Shown here piece by piece: positions 26,111-35,187 of a DNA stretch of 64,000 nt. The number at the start of each line of letters is the position of its first letter. Position 1 is the stretch's first letter. A program made the translations under genes and the position numbers. The notes under the pieces are model-generated. The model did no database searches, was not told the origin of the DNA, and saw nothing but the letters and a program-made list of their open reading frames with translations. The stretch is from Sphingomonas cannabina (lineage in GTDB: Bacteria; Pseudomonadota; Alphaproteobacteria; Sphingomonadales; Sphingomonadaceae), in contig NZ_CP090059.1 of NCBI RefSeq assembly GCF_021391395.1, forward strand, positions 1 through 64,000, given 5' to 3'.

Positions 26111-27901
26111 CTACGCCGCCGCATCCGCCAGAATCCCGCCCGCCTGCCGGTCGAACAGCGCGCGATACATCCCATCCTCGCGCGAGAGCAGCGTATCGTG
26201 CGGGCCGTCCTCGACGATGCGGCCGTGGTCGAACACCAGGATGCGGTCGAGCGCGCGGACGGTCGACAGGCGGTGCGCGATGACGATCGCGGTGCGGCCG
26301 GCCATCAGCCGCTCCATCGCCTGCTGGATCGCCGCCTCGCTTTCCGAATCGAGGCTCGACGTCGCCTCGTCGAGGATCAGGATCGGCGCGTCGGCGAGGA
26401 AGGCGCGCGCGATCGCCACGCGCTGACGTTCGCCGCCCGACAATTTGACCCCGCGCTCGCCAACCAGCGTGCGGTAGCCCTTCGGCAGCCGCGCGATGAA
26501 GCCGTGCGCATTGGCGAGCGCCGCCGCATGCTCGATCTCGGCCTGGGTCGCATCGGGCCGGGCATAGGCGATGTTCTCGGCGAGGCTGCGGTGGAACAGG
26601 ATCGGCTCCTGCGCCACGATCGCGATCTGGCGGCGGAGCGATTCCTGCGTGGCGTAGGCGACATCCTGCCCGTCGATCAGCACCCGGCCACCGCTGACAT
26701 CGTAAAGGCGCTGGATCAGCTTGACGAAGCTGGTCTTGCCCGAACCCGAGCGGCCGACCAGCCCGATGCGCTGGCCGGCAGGGATGGTGACGTCGAGATC
26801 CTCGAACAGCGGCTGCGTGTGGCCGCCGTAGCGGAAGCCGACGTGCTCGAAGCGGATGCCGCCCGCGGCGATCCGGATCGGCCGCGCGTCGGCCCGGTCG
26901 GCGACGCCGAGCGGATCGCGGTCGAGCTCCACCATCTCCTCCGCCTCGTTCACCGCCTGCTGCAGCTCGTGCGCGTACTGGCCGATGTCGCGCAGATAGC
27001 CGTGGACGACGAAATAGGTGGTGAGGACGTAGACGAGGTCGCCCGCGCTCGCCCGGCCATGCCACCACAGCCACAGCGCGCTGCCGGTGACCGAGGCCTG
27101 TACCGCCCACAGCAGCACGAGCTGCGCCGATCCGCTCCGTACCGCCCGGCGCCAGGCGCGCCGGGTGCGGCGGCGCCATTTCGCGAGGGTCCGGCCGAGC
27201 CGCGCGTCCTCGCGCGCCTCGGCGCCGAACGCCTTGACCACGGCGTTGGCCCCGATCGCGTCGGCCAGCATGCCGCCGACGCGCGTGTCCCACTGGTTGG
27301 AGAGGCTCGAGGCGGGCGCGACCACGCACGTCGCCAGCACCAGCGTCACGGTGCCGTAGGCGGCGGCGCCGAGCGCCATCACCAGCCCGACCGCGGGCCA
27401 GTGCAGCGCAAGCAGCACCATCGTGCCGAGCAGCGCGACCATCGAGGGCAGCATCATCATCAGCACCACGTCGTTGAGCGTGTCGAGCGCCCACATGCCG
27501 CGGGTGATCTTGCGCTGCACCGATCCGGCGAAATTGTTGGCGTGCCAGTCGGTCGAGAAGCGCTGGACACGACGAAAGGCGCCGAGCGCGGAGTCGGTCA
27601 TCATGCCGAGCGTGAGCGGCGTCACCGTCGACCAGGCGAGGTGGCGCAGCGCCACCATCGCGAGTCCGAGCGCAACCATCATGGCGAAGGCGTGGAGCGC
27701 CGCATGACGTCCGGTCGGACCGAGCGCCAGCGCATCGGTCAGCCGGCCGGCGAACAGCGGCACCAGGATTTCCGCCATCGTCGCCGCGGTGATCGCGACG
27801 GCGATGAGCGCGGTGTTCCAGGGACGCCGCAGCCAATGGGCGAACAGGAACGACAGGACGGCGCGAATCGCGGCGTAGCCGCGACGGGAGGAATCGGTCA
27901 T
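26111..27901 (-). CDS. Half-size ABC exporter (MsbA/MdlB-like)
   Basis: A 596-residue ABC exporter: six-helix transmembrane domain (about 20-330), then an ATPase with Walker A GRSGSGKTS, signature LSGGERQRVAIARA and Walker B ILILDEATSSLDS, H-loop AHRLST. Similarity to lipid or multidrug exporters is general; no substrate can be assigned. The C-terminal DRQAGGILADAA is unremarkable. It is convergent with the ATM1-like gene. ATG at 27901 has GGGAGGAAT upstream, a good ribosome binding site. Confidence 0.9.
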   Translation of the reverse strand: MTDSSRRGYAAIRAVLSFLFAHWLRRPWNTALIAVAITAATMAEILVPLFAGRLTDALALGPTGRHAALHAFAMMVALGLAMVALRHLAWSTVTPLTLGMMTDSALGAFRRVQRFSTDWHANNFAGSVQRKITRGMWALDTLNDVVLMMMLPSMVALLGTMVLLALHWPAVGLVMALGAAAYGTVTLVLATCVVAPASSLSNQWDTRVGGMLADAIGANAVVKAFGAEAREDARLGRTLAKWRRRTRRAWRRAVRSGSAQLVLLWAVQASVTGSALWLWWHGRASAGDLVYVLTTYFVVHGYLRDIGQYAHELQQAVNEAEEMVELDRDPLGVADRADARPIRIAAGGIRFEHVGFRYGGHTQPLFEDLDVTIPAGQRIGLVGRSGSGKTSFVKLIQRLYDVSGGRVLIDGQDVAYATQESLRRQIAIVAQEPILFHRSLAENIAYARPDATQAEIEHAAALANAHGFIARLPKGYRTLVGERGVKLSGGERQRVAIARAFLADAPILILDEATSSLDSESEAAIQQAMERLMAGRTAIVIAHRLSTVRALDRILVFDHGRIVEDGPHDTLLSREDGMYRALFDRQAGGILADAAA

Positions 27902-28331
27902 GCAGTGAGCGCGCGGGGGCACCGCGCGTCCTCTTTTCGGATCAGGGGAAAGGGCGAGCGGTCATCGCGTCGAGGCGGACCTCTCGCACGGACCTAACGG
28001 AAGCGGTGCCTGAACCTTCGGCGGAGGCGCATATGCGATGTCGTCATCATGCCCTCCTTCGCTGCTGGGGTGACCGACGGCTGTCTAGCAAATGCGGCGC
28101 GCATTGCCAACCGCCGCTGCCGTATCCCCATCCGTCATGCCGGCCTTGTGCCGGCATCCACCATGCGTCTGATCCTCACGGTTTAGGAGGCGCGGCACGG
28201 TGGACCCCGGCACAAGCCTGTCCCGAGCGACGCCGCAGGCGGCGTCGAGGGGCCGGGGTGACGGTAGGTTTATGACAAGGCATCACCGACCCAAGTTGCC
28301 AACCGTCGCCGGACAGGGGATAGAACGAAGC
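27902..28331. other. 430-bp intergenic region upstream of recQ
   Basis: Divergent region between the ABC exporter (minus) and recQ (plus). The right third is a palindromic repeat (28133-28263). The left part has no recognised gene, tRNA or clear promoter match. Confidence 0.5.
28133..28263. repeat. 131-bp palindromic repeat interrupted by a second repeat
   Basis: The left arm starts CGTCATGCCGGCCTTG and pairs with a right arm ending GGCCGGGGTGACG. The right arm is split by about 32 bases that themselves contain GTCCCGAGCGA and a hairpin CGACGCCGC-AG-GCGGCGTCG. That inserted piece resembles the repeat at 16058-16110, so this looks like one repeat type inserted into another. Confidence 0.65.
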
Positions 28332-30527
28332 GTGACCGACCCTCGCGCGACGCTCCAGACCGTCTTCGGTTTCTCCGATTTCCGCGGTGTCCAGCATGCG
28401 GTGATCGAGCGCGTGCTCACGGGACACAGCACGCTCGCGGTGATGCCGACCGGCGCGGGCAAGTCGCTCACCTATCAGCTCCCCGCCGTCATGCTGGAGG
28501 GGACGTGCGTCGTCGTCAGCCCGCTGATCGCGCTGATGCACGACCAGCTCCGCGCCGCCGAGGCGGTCGGCATCCGCGCGGCGACCCTCACCAGCGTCGA
28601 CACCAATCGGGCGGAGACGCGCGGGCGCTTCCTCGACGGCCAGCTCGACCTGCTCTACGTCGCGCCGGAGCGTGCCTCGGGCGCCGATTTCCGCGAGCTG
28701 CTGGAGCGCGGCCGCGTCTGCCTGTTCGCGATCGACGAGGCGCATTGCGTCAGCGAATGGGGGCATGATTTCCGGCCCGACTATCGCCTGCTGCGGCCGC
28801 TGCTCGATGCCTTCCCGACCGTGCCGCGGCTGGCACTCACCGCGACCGCCGACGCGCATACGCGCGCCGACATCCTCCATCAGCTCGGCATTCCCGACGA
28901 GGGACTGCTCGTCGCCGGCTTCGACCGGCCCAACATCCGCTACGCCATCTCGCCACGCGACAACGTCGGCCGCCAGGTCGCCGACCTGATCGCCGAGCAG
29001 CCGGGGCCCGGCATCGTCTATGCCCAGACCCGCGCCGCCACGGAGAAGCTCGCCGAGGGGCTGGCGCGCACGGGCCGCGAGGTGCGCGTCTATCACGCCG
29101 GCCTGGATCCGGCGGTTCGGGCGGCGAACCAGGCCGCGTTCGTCGCCTCGGAGAGCATGGTGATGGTGGCGACGGTCGCGTTCGGCATGGGCATCGACAA
29201 GCCCGACGTGCGCTTCGTCGCCCATGCCGGCCTGCCCAAGTCGATCGAGGCCTATTACCAGGAGACCGGCCGCGCCGGGCGCGACGGCGATCCGGCGGTG
29301 GCGCATCTGTTCTGGGGCGCCGACGACTTCGCCCGTGCCCGCCAGCGCATCGGCGAGGTCGAGGCGGCGCGCCAGGCGGGCGAGCGGGCGCGGCTCAACG
29401 CGCTGGGGGCGCTGGTCGAGACCGCCGGGTGCCGCCGGCGCATCCTGCTCCGCCACTTCGGCGAGACGCTGGAGCGGGACTGCGGCAATTGCGACAATTG
29501 CCTCAACCCGCCGGCCGCGATCGACGCGACGACGACGGCGCAGAAGTTCCTCTCCGCCGTGTTCCGCACCGGGCAGATGTTCGGTGTCGGCTATGTCGAG
29601 TCGGTCCTGTTGGGGCAGTCGAGCGAGCGCAGCCTGATGAACGGGCATGAGCGGCTGTCGGTGTGGGGAATCGTCGACGGCGAGGAGACCGCGCTGCTGA
29701 AGCCGGTGTCGCGGGCACTGCTGCTGAAGGACGCGCTTCGGACCAACGCCCATGGCGGGCTGGAGTTCGGCCCCGCCGCCAAGCCCATACTGAAGGGTGA
29801 GGCGACGCTGGCGCTGGTGCTGCCGCCCAAGCGCGAGCGGCGGCGCAAAGGACAGGCGAATGGGGCGGCGAATCCCGTCGGCGATCCGCTGTTCGACGCG
29901 CTGCGGGCCAAGCGCCGCGAGCTCGCGCAGGAGGCGGGCGTGCCGCCCTATGTCATCTTCCACGATTCGGTGCTGCGCGAGCTCGCCGCGTCGAAGCCGG
30001 ACAGCCTTGCGGCGATGAGTCGCATTTCAGGCGTTGGCGCGCGCAAGCTGGATGCGTATGGCGAGGCATTCCTATCCATCATTCGGGGGGGCGGCATGAT
30101 CCGCAGAATCGACGATCATGTTTCGGTGGCACCGCAGATTACCGTGCGGGAAGTGATCGAGGCCGCGCACGCCGGCTTCACCGAGATCGTCAACAACCGG
30201 CCCGACGGCGAGGAGCCCGGTCAGCCGACCGGCGCCGAGATCGCCGCCGCCGCCGAGGCGGCCGGGATCGAATATCGCGCGATTCCCGTCACGCACGCCG
30301 GCTTCTCCGGCAGTCAGGTCGAGGCCATGGCGGCGGCGCTGACCGCGGCCAAGGGGCCGGTGCTCGCCTATTGCCGGTCGGGCACACGCTCGGTGCATCT
30401 CTGGGCGCTGGCGCGGGCGCGGATGGGCGACGATCCCGAGACATTGGTCACCAAGGCGCACCACGCCGGCTACGACATCTCGGGCATCCGCGCGATGCTC
30501 GACACGCTGGCCGCCGCGCACAAGTGA
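28332..30527 (+). CDS. recQ: RecQ-type DNA helicase reading in frame into a DUF442 domain
   Basis: RecQ is a 3'-5' DNA helicase for recombination and repair. Seen: Walker A MPTGAGKS (Lys44), DEAH box AIDEAHCVSEW, GRAGRDG, a zinc cluster (C..CGNCDNC) and an HRDC-like domain (PYVIFHDSVLRELAA to GARKLDAYGEAF), ending near residue 587. The frame then crosses seven Gs (30085-30091) and continues at Met589 into a 143-residue DUF442/TIGR01244 domain. With six Gs recQ would stop at TGA 30097-30099, giving an ATGA overlap with the second gene. GTG 28332 (VTDPRATLQ) is preferred; ATG 28272 is an alternative. Confidence 0.85.
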   Translation: MTDPRATLQTVFGFSDFRGVQHAVIERVLTGHSTLAVMPTGAGKSLTYQLPAVMLEGTCVVVSPLIALMHDQLRAAEAVGIRAATLTSVDTNRAETRGRFLDGQLDLLYVAPERASGADFRELLERGRVCLFAIDEAHCVSEWGHDFRPDYRLLRPLLDAFPTVPRLALTATADAHTRADILHQLGIPDEGLLVAGFDRPNIRYAISPRDNVGRQVADLIAEQPGPGIVYAQTRAATEKLAEGLARTGREVRVYHAGLDPAVRAANQAAFVASESMVMVATVAFGMGIDKPDVRFVAHAGLPKSIEAYYQETGRAGRDGDPAVAHLFWGADDFARARQRIGEVEAARQAGERARLNALGALVETAGCRRRILLRHFGETLERDCGNCDNCLNPPAAIDATTTAQKFLSAVFRTGQMFGVGYVESVLLGQSSERSLMNGHERLSVWGIVDGEETALLKPVSRALLLKDALRTNAHGGLEFGPAAKPILKGEATLALVLPPKRERRRKGQANGAANPVGDPLFDALRAKRRELAQEAGVPPYVIFHDSVLRELAASKPDSLAAMSRISGVGARKLDAYGEAFLSIIRGGGMIRRIDDHVSVAPQITVREVIEAAHAGFTEIVNNRPDGEEPGQPTGAEIAAAAEAAGIEYRAIPVTHAGFSGSQVEAMAAALTAAKGPVLAYCRSGTRSVHLWALARARMGDDPETLVTKAHHAGYDISGIRAMLDTLAAAHK
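30085..30091 (+). other. Seven-G homopolymer at the recQ/DUF442 junction
   Basis: ATTC is followed by seven Gs and then CGGCATGATC. In the present length the two parts form one frame. Removing one G gives GCA TGA, a stop overlapping the next ATG. The tract is either a sequencing or assembly miscount, a phase-variable site, or a transcriptional slippage site. Confidence 0.8.
30096..30527 (+). other. DUF442 (TIGR01244, Blh N-terminal-like) phosphatase-like domain or gene
   Basis: This 143-residue unit has its own ATG (30096). It begins MIRRIDDHVSVAPQIT and has EIVNNRPDGEEPGQP and the cysteine-phosphatase-like loop AYCRSGTRSVHLW (CX4R). The family includes the N-terminal domain of Blh (beta-lactamase hydrolase-like protein), linked with sulfur metabolism or phosphatase-like chemistry. 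It is probably a separate protein coupled to recQ by an ATGA overlap unless the fusion is real. Its TGA overlaps the GTG of the next gene. Confidence 0.75.
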
Positions 30528-30913
30528 GCTGGACGATCCTCGCCGGATCGCTGGCCGCGGTGCTGGCGCTGGCGGGGTTCGCGCGGTGGCTGCGGCTGGG
30601 CGAGAGCCGGATCGACGATCCCGACCGCGCGCGCGAGCACGCCGAGGCGCTGCTCGCCGGGTTCGAGGCCGGCCGCGTGCTGCTGAGCGAGGACGGCCGC
30701 GCCGCGCTGGTTGCGGGCAACGGCACGATCGCGGTGCTGAAGCGTCACGGCGCACGGGTCGCGGCGCGCCGGCTGGTGCCGCCCTTGCGGATCCGCGAGG
30801 CAGTCGAGGGGATCACCGTCGAGACGGGCGAGCGCTGGTTCGGTCCGGTCACCCTGACCGGGGTCATCGCCGACGACGTGCGCGGACTGGAAGCCTCGCT
30901 GACACTGGTGTAA
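30524..30913 (+). CDS. Small membrane-anchored protein, function unknown
   Basis: The 129 residues have one N-terminal hydrophobic segment (ILAGSLAAVLALAGFARWL) and a soluble C-terminal domain with GRVLLSEDGRAALVAGNGTIAVLKRHG, ending with VTLTGVIADDVRGLEAS. I do not recognise the family. The GTG start (30524) overlaps the TGA of the DUF442 frame, and the sterol desaturase-like gene begins 10 bp after the stop, so it belongs to the same operon. Confidence 0.65.
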   Translation: MSWTILAGSLAAVLALAGFARWLRLGESRIDDPDRAREHAEALLAGFEAGRVLLSEDGRAALVAGNGTIAVLKRHGARVAARRLVPPLRIREAVEGITVETGERWFGPVTLTGVIADDVRGLEASLTLV

Positions 30914-30923
30914 GCGACGGCGG

Positions 30924-31880
30924 GTGCCCGACCTGCCCGATCCCGTCACGCTCGCGATTCCCGCCTTCGTGCTGCTGGTGGCGCTGGAGATGCTGGTCGC
31001 GAGGGTCCGTGATCCGTCGCGTTACGAGCCCAGGGACACGCTGACCTCGCTGCTGCTCGGGCTCGGCAGCACCGTCGCCGGGGTGCTGAGCGCCGGAGCG
31101 GTGCTGGCGGTGTCGCTGTGGGTCTATCGTTTCCGCATCTTCGACATCGGCTGGCAATGGTACTGGTTCGCCGCCGCCTTCGTGCTCGATGACCTCGCCT
31201 ATTACTGGTTCCACCGCACCGCCCACCGCGTGCGCTGGTTCTGGGCGAGCCATGTCGTCCATCATTCGAGCCAGCACTACAACCTCTCGACCGCGCTCCG
31301 GCAGACCTGGACCGGGCTGATCGCGCTCAGCTTTCTGTTCCGCCTGCCGCTGTTCCTGATCGGCTTCCCGCCGGCTATGGTATTCTTCGTCGCGGGGTTG
31401 AACCTCATCTACCAGTTCTGGATCCATACCGAGACGATCGGGCGGTGCCCCAAGTGGTTCGAGGCGGTGATGAACACGCCGTCGCATCACCGCGTCCACC
31501 ACGCGATCAACCCACGCTACCTCGACCGCAACTATGCCGGCGTGTTCATCGTCTGGGACAGGATGTTCGGCACCTTCGAGCCCGAGCGCGACGAGGACCG
31601 GCCGCGCTACGGCATCGTCAGGAACCTCGGCAGCTTCAACCTGCTGTGGGCCGCGTTCCACGAATGGATCGGCATCGCCCGCGACGTCTGGCGCGCGCCG
31701 GGTATCGCCAACAAGATCAGATATATGACGGCACCGCCGGGCTGGAGCCACGACGGCAGCCGCGAGACTTCGGAGGGGATCCGTGCGGCCTGGATCGCGC
31801 GGCAGGAGGGCCAATGGACGACGCCGACATCATCGTCATCGGATGCGGATCGGGAGGCGCCGCGGCCGCGGGCCGCCTGA
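30924..31880 (+). CDS. Sterol desaturase / fatty acid hydroxylase family protein
   Basis: An integral-membrane di-iron oxygenase of 318 residues. Three histidine clusters are present: HRTAH (near 93), HHSSQHYN (near 113) and HHRVHH (near 190), with four or more membrane helices around them. The family hydroxylates or desaturates sterols, hopanoids, fatty acids or carotenoid rings (CrtZ is a relative), so the substrate is open. GTG start at 30924. The last 22 residues are encoded where the next gene has already begun, an unusually long overlap of 67 bp. Confidence 0.87.
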   Translation: MPDLPDPVTLAIPAFVLLVALEMLVARVRDPSRYEPRDTLTSLLLGLGSTVAGVLSAGAVLAVSLWVYRFRIFDIGWQWYWFAAAFVLDDLAYYWFHRTAHRVRWFWASHVVHHSSQHYNLSTALRQTWTGLIALSFLFRLPLFLIGFPPAMVFFVAGLNLIYQFWIHTETIGRCPKWFEAVMNTPSHHRVHHAINPRYLDRNYAGVFIVWDRMFGTFEPERDEDRPRYGIVRNLGSFNLLWAAFHEWIGIARDVWRAPGIANKIRYMTAPPGWSHDGSRETSEGIRAAWIARQEGQWTTPTSSSSDADREAPRPRAA

Positions 31881-33394
31881 GCGAGGGCGGGAAGTACCGC
31901 GTCGCCGTGCTGGAGGCGGGCGGGCGCAACGCCTCCGCCACCACGCTGATGCCGGCGATGCTCGCGCGGCAGACGCCGAAGACCAACTGGGCCTATGAGA
32001 CGGTGCCGCAGCCCGGGCTCGGCGGCCGGCGCGGATACCAGCCGCGCGGGAAAGGCCTCGGCGGGTCGAGCGCGATCAACGCGATGCTCTACGTGCGCGG
32101 CAATCCCTGGGATTACGACAATTGGGCGGCGCTGGGCTGTACCGGCTGGTCCTATGCCGACGTGCTGCCGGTGTTCCGCCGCGCCGAGCACAATGTCCGC
32201 GGTGCCGATGCCTGGCACGGCGGCGACGGGCCGCTGTGGGTGAGCGAGCAGCTCTGCCCGCACCCGGCGAGCTTCGCCTTCATCGAGGCGGCGGCGAGCC
32301 TCCAGCTCCCGCGCAACGACGATTTCAACGGCGAGCGGCAGGAGGGCGTCGGGCTCTACCAGGTGACGCAGCGCGGCGGCGAACGCTGGACCTCGGCGCG
32401 GGCCTATCTCGGCGAGGCGCGGCCGAACCTCGCCATCCTCACCGACGTCGTCGCCGAGCGCATCCTGTTCGAGGACGGCCGTGCTGTCGGCGTCGCCTAT
32501 CGACGCAAGGGCGAGCGCCGCACGATCCGGGCGAAGGGCGCGGTGATCCTCGCCGGCGGGGTGTTCGCGACGCCGCAGCTGCTGATGCTGTCGGGCATCG
32601 GCGAGGGTCGTCAGCTCGCGGAACACGGAATCCCCGTGACGGTCGACCGGCCCGCGGTCGGCGCCAACCTCCAGGATCACTGCGACTATACCGCGATCTA
32701 CGAGAGCGACGCGCCCGGCCTGATGGGCAAGTCGCTGAAGGGCAATCTCCGCGCGCTCGGCGCCATTGCGCAGTGGCACCTGAAGCGGACCGGCGCGATG
32801 ACCACGCCCTTCGCCGAGAGCGGCGCGTTCGTGACGGTCGATCCGGCCTCGCCCGCGCCCGACATCCAATATCATTTCGTGATTGCGCCGGTCGACGACC
32901 ATGGCCGCGCCACCGCCGGCGGCCACGGCTACAGCTGCCACGCCTGCGTGCTGAGGCCCGAGAGCCGCGGCAGCGTGCGCCTGGCGAGCGCCGACGTCGC
33001 GGATGCGCCGCTGATCGATCCGGCCTTCCTCGCCGATCCGCGCGACATGGCGCTGCTGAAGCAGGGCGTGCGGCTCATGTACCGCATCATGGCCGCACCG
33101 CCGCTCGCTGCCTATGGCGGGCGCGAGCGCTATCCGGTCGATCCGGACGACGACGAAGCGCTCGAGGCGATGATCCGGGCGCGGTCGGACACGATCTACC
33201 ATCCGGTCGGTACGGCGCGGATGGGGAGCGACGCGGATGCGGTGTGCGATCCCAGGCTTCGCGTGCGCGGCGTCGACGGGCTCTACGTCGCCGACGCCTC
33301 GATCATGCCCAGGCTGGTGAGCGGCAACACCAACGCGCCGACGATCATGATCGGCGAGCGCTGTGCCGATTTCGTGCGGGCGGATTTGGGGTGA
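31814..33394 (+). CDS. GMC-family FAD-dependent oxidoreductase (choline dehydrogenase-like)
   Basis: A 526-residue flavoprotein alcohol oxidoreductase. The start holds the FAD Rossmann motif IIVIGCGSGGAAAAGRL, then GKGLGGSSAINAMLYVRG (GMC signature 1), AGGVFATPQLLMLSGIG (signature 2) and the catalytic YHPVGTARMG with a C-terminal Asn in SGNTNAP. Similar enzymes oxidise choline, aliphatic or polyethylene glycol alcohols; the substrate is not readable. AGGAGGG sits directly before the ATG at 31814, which supports this start even though it lies inside the desaturase gene. Confidence 0.93.
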   Translation: MDDADIIVIGCGSGGAAAAGRLSEGGKYRVAVLEAGGRNASATTLMPAMLARQTPKTNWAYETVPQPGLGGRRGYQPRGKGLGGSSAINAMLYVRGNPWDYDNWAALGCTGWSYADVLPVFRRAEHNVRGADAWHGGDGPLWVSEQLCPHPASFAFIEAAASLQLPRNDDFNGERQEGVGLYQVTQRGGERWTSARAYLGEARPNLAILTDVVAERILFEDGRAVGVAYRRKGERRTIRAKGAVILAGGVFATPQLLMLSGIGEGRQLAEHGIPVTVDRPAVGANLQDHCDYTAIYESDAPGLMGKSLKGNLRALGAIAQWHLKRTGAMTTPFAESGAFVTVDPASPAPDIQYHFVIAPVDDHGRATAGGHGYSCHACVLRPESRGSVRLASADVADAPLIDPAFLADPRDMALLKQGVRLMYRIMAAPPLAAYGGRERYPVDPDDDEALEAMIRARSDTIYHPVGTARMGSDADAVCDPRLRVRGVDGLYVADASIMPRLVSGNTNAPTIMIGERCADFVRADLG

Positions 33395-33402
33395 GAACTC
33401 TT

Positions 33403-33518
33403 CAAAATCCTCTCCGGAACGAGGAGGGGGACCGCCGCATCGGAGCCCGCCGCCGAGGGCCCCCTCCACCAAGCCGCTCCGCGTCTTGGTCCCCCTCCCC
33501 GTTCCGGGGAGGATTTTG
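33403..33518. repeat. 116-bp palindromic element between convergent genes
   Basis: Arms of 31 bp, CAAAATCCTCTCCGGAACGA... (33403-33433) and the near-complement ending GGGGAGGATTTTG (33488-33518), with few mismatches, flank a GC-rich centre. It fills the gap between the ends of the GMC gene and rlmE. It is a second type of intergenic palindrome, distinct from the CGTCA...TGACG group, and probably terminates both genes. Confidence 0.75.
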
Positions 33519-33520
33519 GA

Positions 33521-34186
33521 TCAGGTCCGCCCCTTGAACCCCTGCGCCACCACATACCATTCCGACGAACCCTTGCGGCTGGCCGGCGGCTTGGCGTGCT
33601 TCACCGTCGCGAAATTGCGCTTCATCTCGGCGACCAGGCTCGAATCCGCGCCGCCGGCGAACACCTTGGCGACGAAGGTCCCGCCCGGCTCCAGCACCTC
33701 GATTGCGAACTGGTGCGCCGCCTCGACCAGCGCCATCGTCCGCAACGCATCGGTCTGCGGATGACCCACCGTGTTCGCGGCCATGTCGGAGAGGACGAGG
33801 TCGGGCGCGCCGCCCATCGCCTCGCTCAGCCGCTCCGGCGCGCGATCGTCGAGGAAATCCATCTGGAAGATGGTGACGCCCTCGATCGGGTCGACCGGCA
33901 GCAGGTCGATGCCGACCACCGCAGCCTTGGGCGCCTGCCGCCGCACCACCTGCGTCCAGCCGCCGGGCGCGATGCCGAGGTCGACCACCCGCTTCGCGCC
34001 CTTCAGGATGCCGAACCGTTCGTCGAGCTCGATCAGCTTGTAGGCGGCGCGGCTGCGATAGCCCTCCGCCTTGGCGCGCTTGACGTAAGGATCGTTGAGC
34101 TGCCGCTCGAGCCAGCGCGTCGACTGCGCGCTGCGGCCGCGCGCGGTGCGCACGCGCGTGCGCAGGCCTCCGCCGCCCCGGCTCAA
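33521..34186 (-). CDS. rlmE: 23S rRNA 2'-O-ribose methyltransferase RlmE (FtsJ)
   Basis: Methylates U2552 (E. coli numbering) of 23S rRNA late in 50S assembly. The 221 residues show [22 protein letters not shown] motif [14 protein letters not shown], the SDMA motif in [12 protein letters not shown], and the catalytic Lys in TFVAKVFAG, with a C-terminal [11 protein letters not shown]. The start is taken as TTG at 34186 inside the ppx stop (CATTGAGCC), because the upstream frame is only the shadow of ppx. Confidence 0.93.
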   Translation of the reverse strand: MSRGGGGLRTRVRTARGRSAQSTRWLERQLNDPYVKRAKAEGYRSRAAYKLIELDERFGILKGAKRVVDLGIAPGGWTQVVRRQAPKAAVVGIDLLPVDPIEGVTIFQMDFLDDRAPERLSEAMGGAPDLVLSDMAANTVGHPQTDALRTMALVEAAHQFAIEVLEPGGTFVAKVFAGGADSSLVAEMKRNFATVKHAKPPASRKGSSEWYVVAQGFKGRT

Positions 34187-35187
34187 TGTCGCGATCCCAT
34201 CAGCCGCCGCAGGATGCCCTCGCGGATGCCGCGGTCGGCGATGCCGAGCTGTTCGGCCGGCCACAGGTCGAGGATCTCCTCCAGGATCGCGCAACCCGCC
34301 ACCACCAGGTCGGCGCGCTCCTGGCCGATGCAGGGCACCGCGGCGCGGCCGGCCATGTCGAGGCTGGCGATGCGCCGGCTCACCTCGCGCATCGCGCTCG
34401 CCGGCATCAGCAGCCCATCCACCGCCGACCGGTCGTAGCTGGAAAGGCCGAGGTGGACGCTGGCGAGGGTGGTCACCGTTCCGCTGGTGCCGAGCAGCCG
34501 CAGGCTCCCCTCGCGCGGCGGCAGGCGGTCGGCGAACGGGGCGACCGCCTCGCGCATCTTGTCACGCATCACCTGATAGGTGCCGGGGCCGCCGATGCCG
34601 ACGCTTTCGGTGAGCGACACCACGCCCCAGGGCGCGCTGTGCCAGTCGAGGATCGCGGGAACGGGCGATCGCGTGTCGACCAGCACCAGCTCGGTCGAGC
34701 CGCCGCCGATGTCGAACACCAGCGCCGGCCCCTCGCCCGGCTCGATCAGCGCGTGGCAGCCGAGCACGGCGAGCTTCGCCTCCTCCTCGGCGGAGATGAT
34801 GTCGAGCAGGATGCCGGTCTCCGCATAGGCGCGCTGGATGAACTCGGCGCCGTTGAGGGCGCGGCGGCAGGCCTCGGTCGCGACCGAGCGGGCGAGCGCG
34901 ACATCGCGGCGGCGCAGCTTGTCGGCACAGACCCTGAGCGCGGCGATGGTGCGCTCGATCGCCTCCTCGGACAGCCGGCCGGTGGCGGCGAGTCCCTCGC
35001 CGAGCCGCACGATGCGGCTGAAGGCGTCGACCACCGCGAAGCCGTTCGCCTGCGGGCGCGCGATCAGCAGCCGGCAATTGTTGGTGCCGAGGTCGAGCGC
35101 GGCATAGTGCCGCGCGTGCGGCCAGCGCCCGCGCGCTGGAACCTCTGGAGCCGGTCGCGGCGCATCGTGGCGCCGGGCGGTCGGCAT
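34183..35187 (-). CDS. ppx: Ppx/GppA exopolyphosphatase family protein
   Basis: An acetate/sugar-kinase-fold phosphatase that degrades polyphosphate or pppGpp. The 334 residues show the N-terminal phosphate loop [14 protein letters not shown], the acidic [27 protein letters not shown] (phosphate 2 loop) and [14 protein letters not shown]. It is the short two-domain form, without the C-terminal HD region of E. coli Ppx. The start is uncertain: ATG 35187 or GTG 35208, neither with a clear ribosome binding site. It is translationally coupled to rlmE. Confidence 0.88.
   Translation of the reverse strand: MPTARRHDAPRPAPEVPARGRWPHARHYAALDLGTNNCRLLIARPQANGFAVVDAFSRIVRLGEGLAATGRLSEEAIERTIAALRVCADKLRRRDVALARSVATEACRRALNGAEFIQRAYAETGILLDIISAEEEAKLAVLGCHALIEPGEGPALVFDIGGGSTELVLVDTRSPVPAILDWHSAPWGVVSLTESVGIGGPGTYQVMRDKMREAVAPFADRLPPREGSLRLLGTSGTVTTLASVHLGLSSYDRSAVDGLLMPASAMREVSRRIASLDMAGRAAVPCIGQERADLVVAGCAILEEILDLWPAEQLGIADRGIREGILRRLMGSRH

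Noticed and set aside
24159..27836. 1225-codon minus-strand open frame spanning two ABC genes
   Set aside because: It runs antisense to one ABC exporter and out of frame through the other, and crosses their intergenic palindrome; the real genes carry all ABC motifs in other frames.
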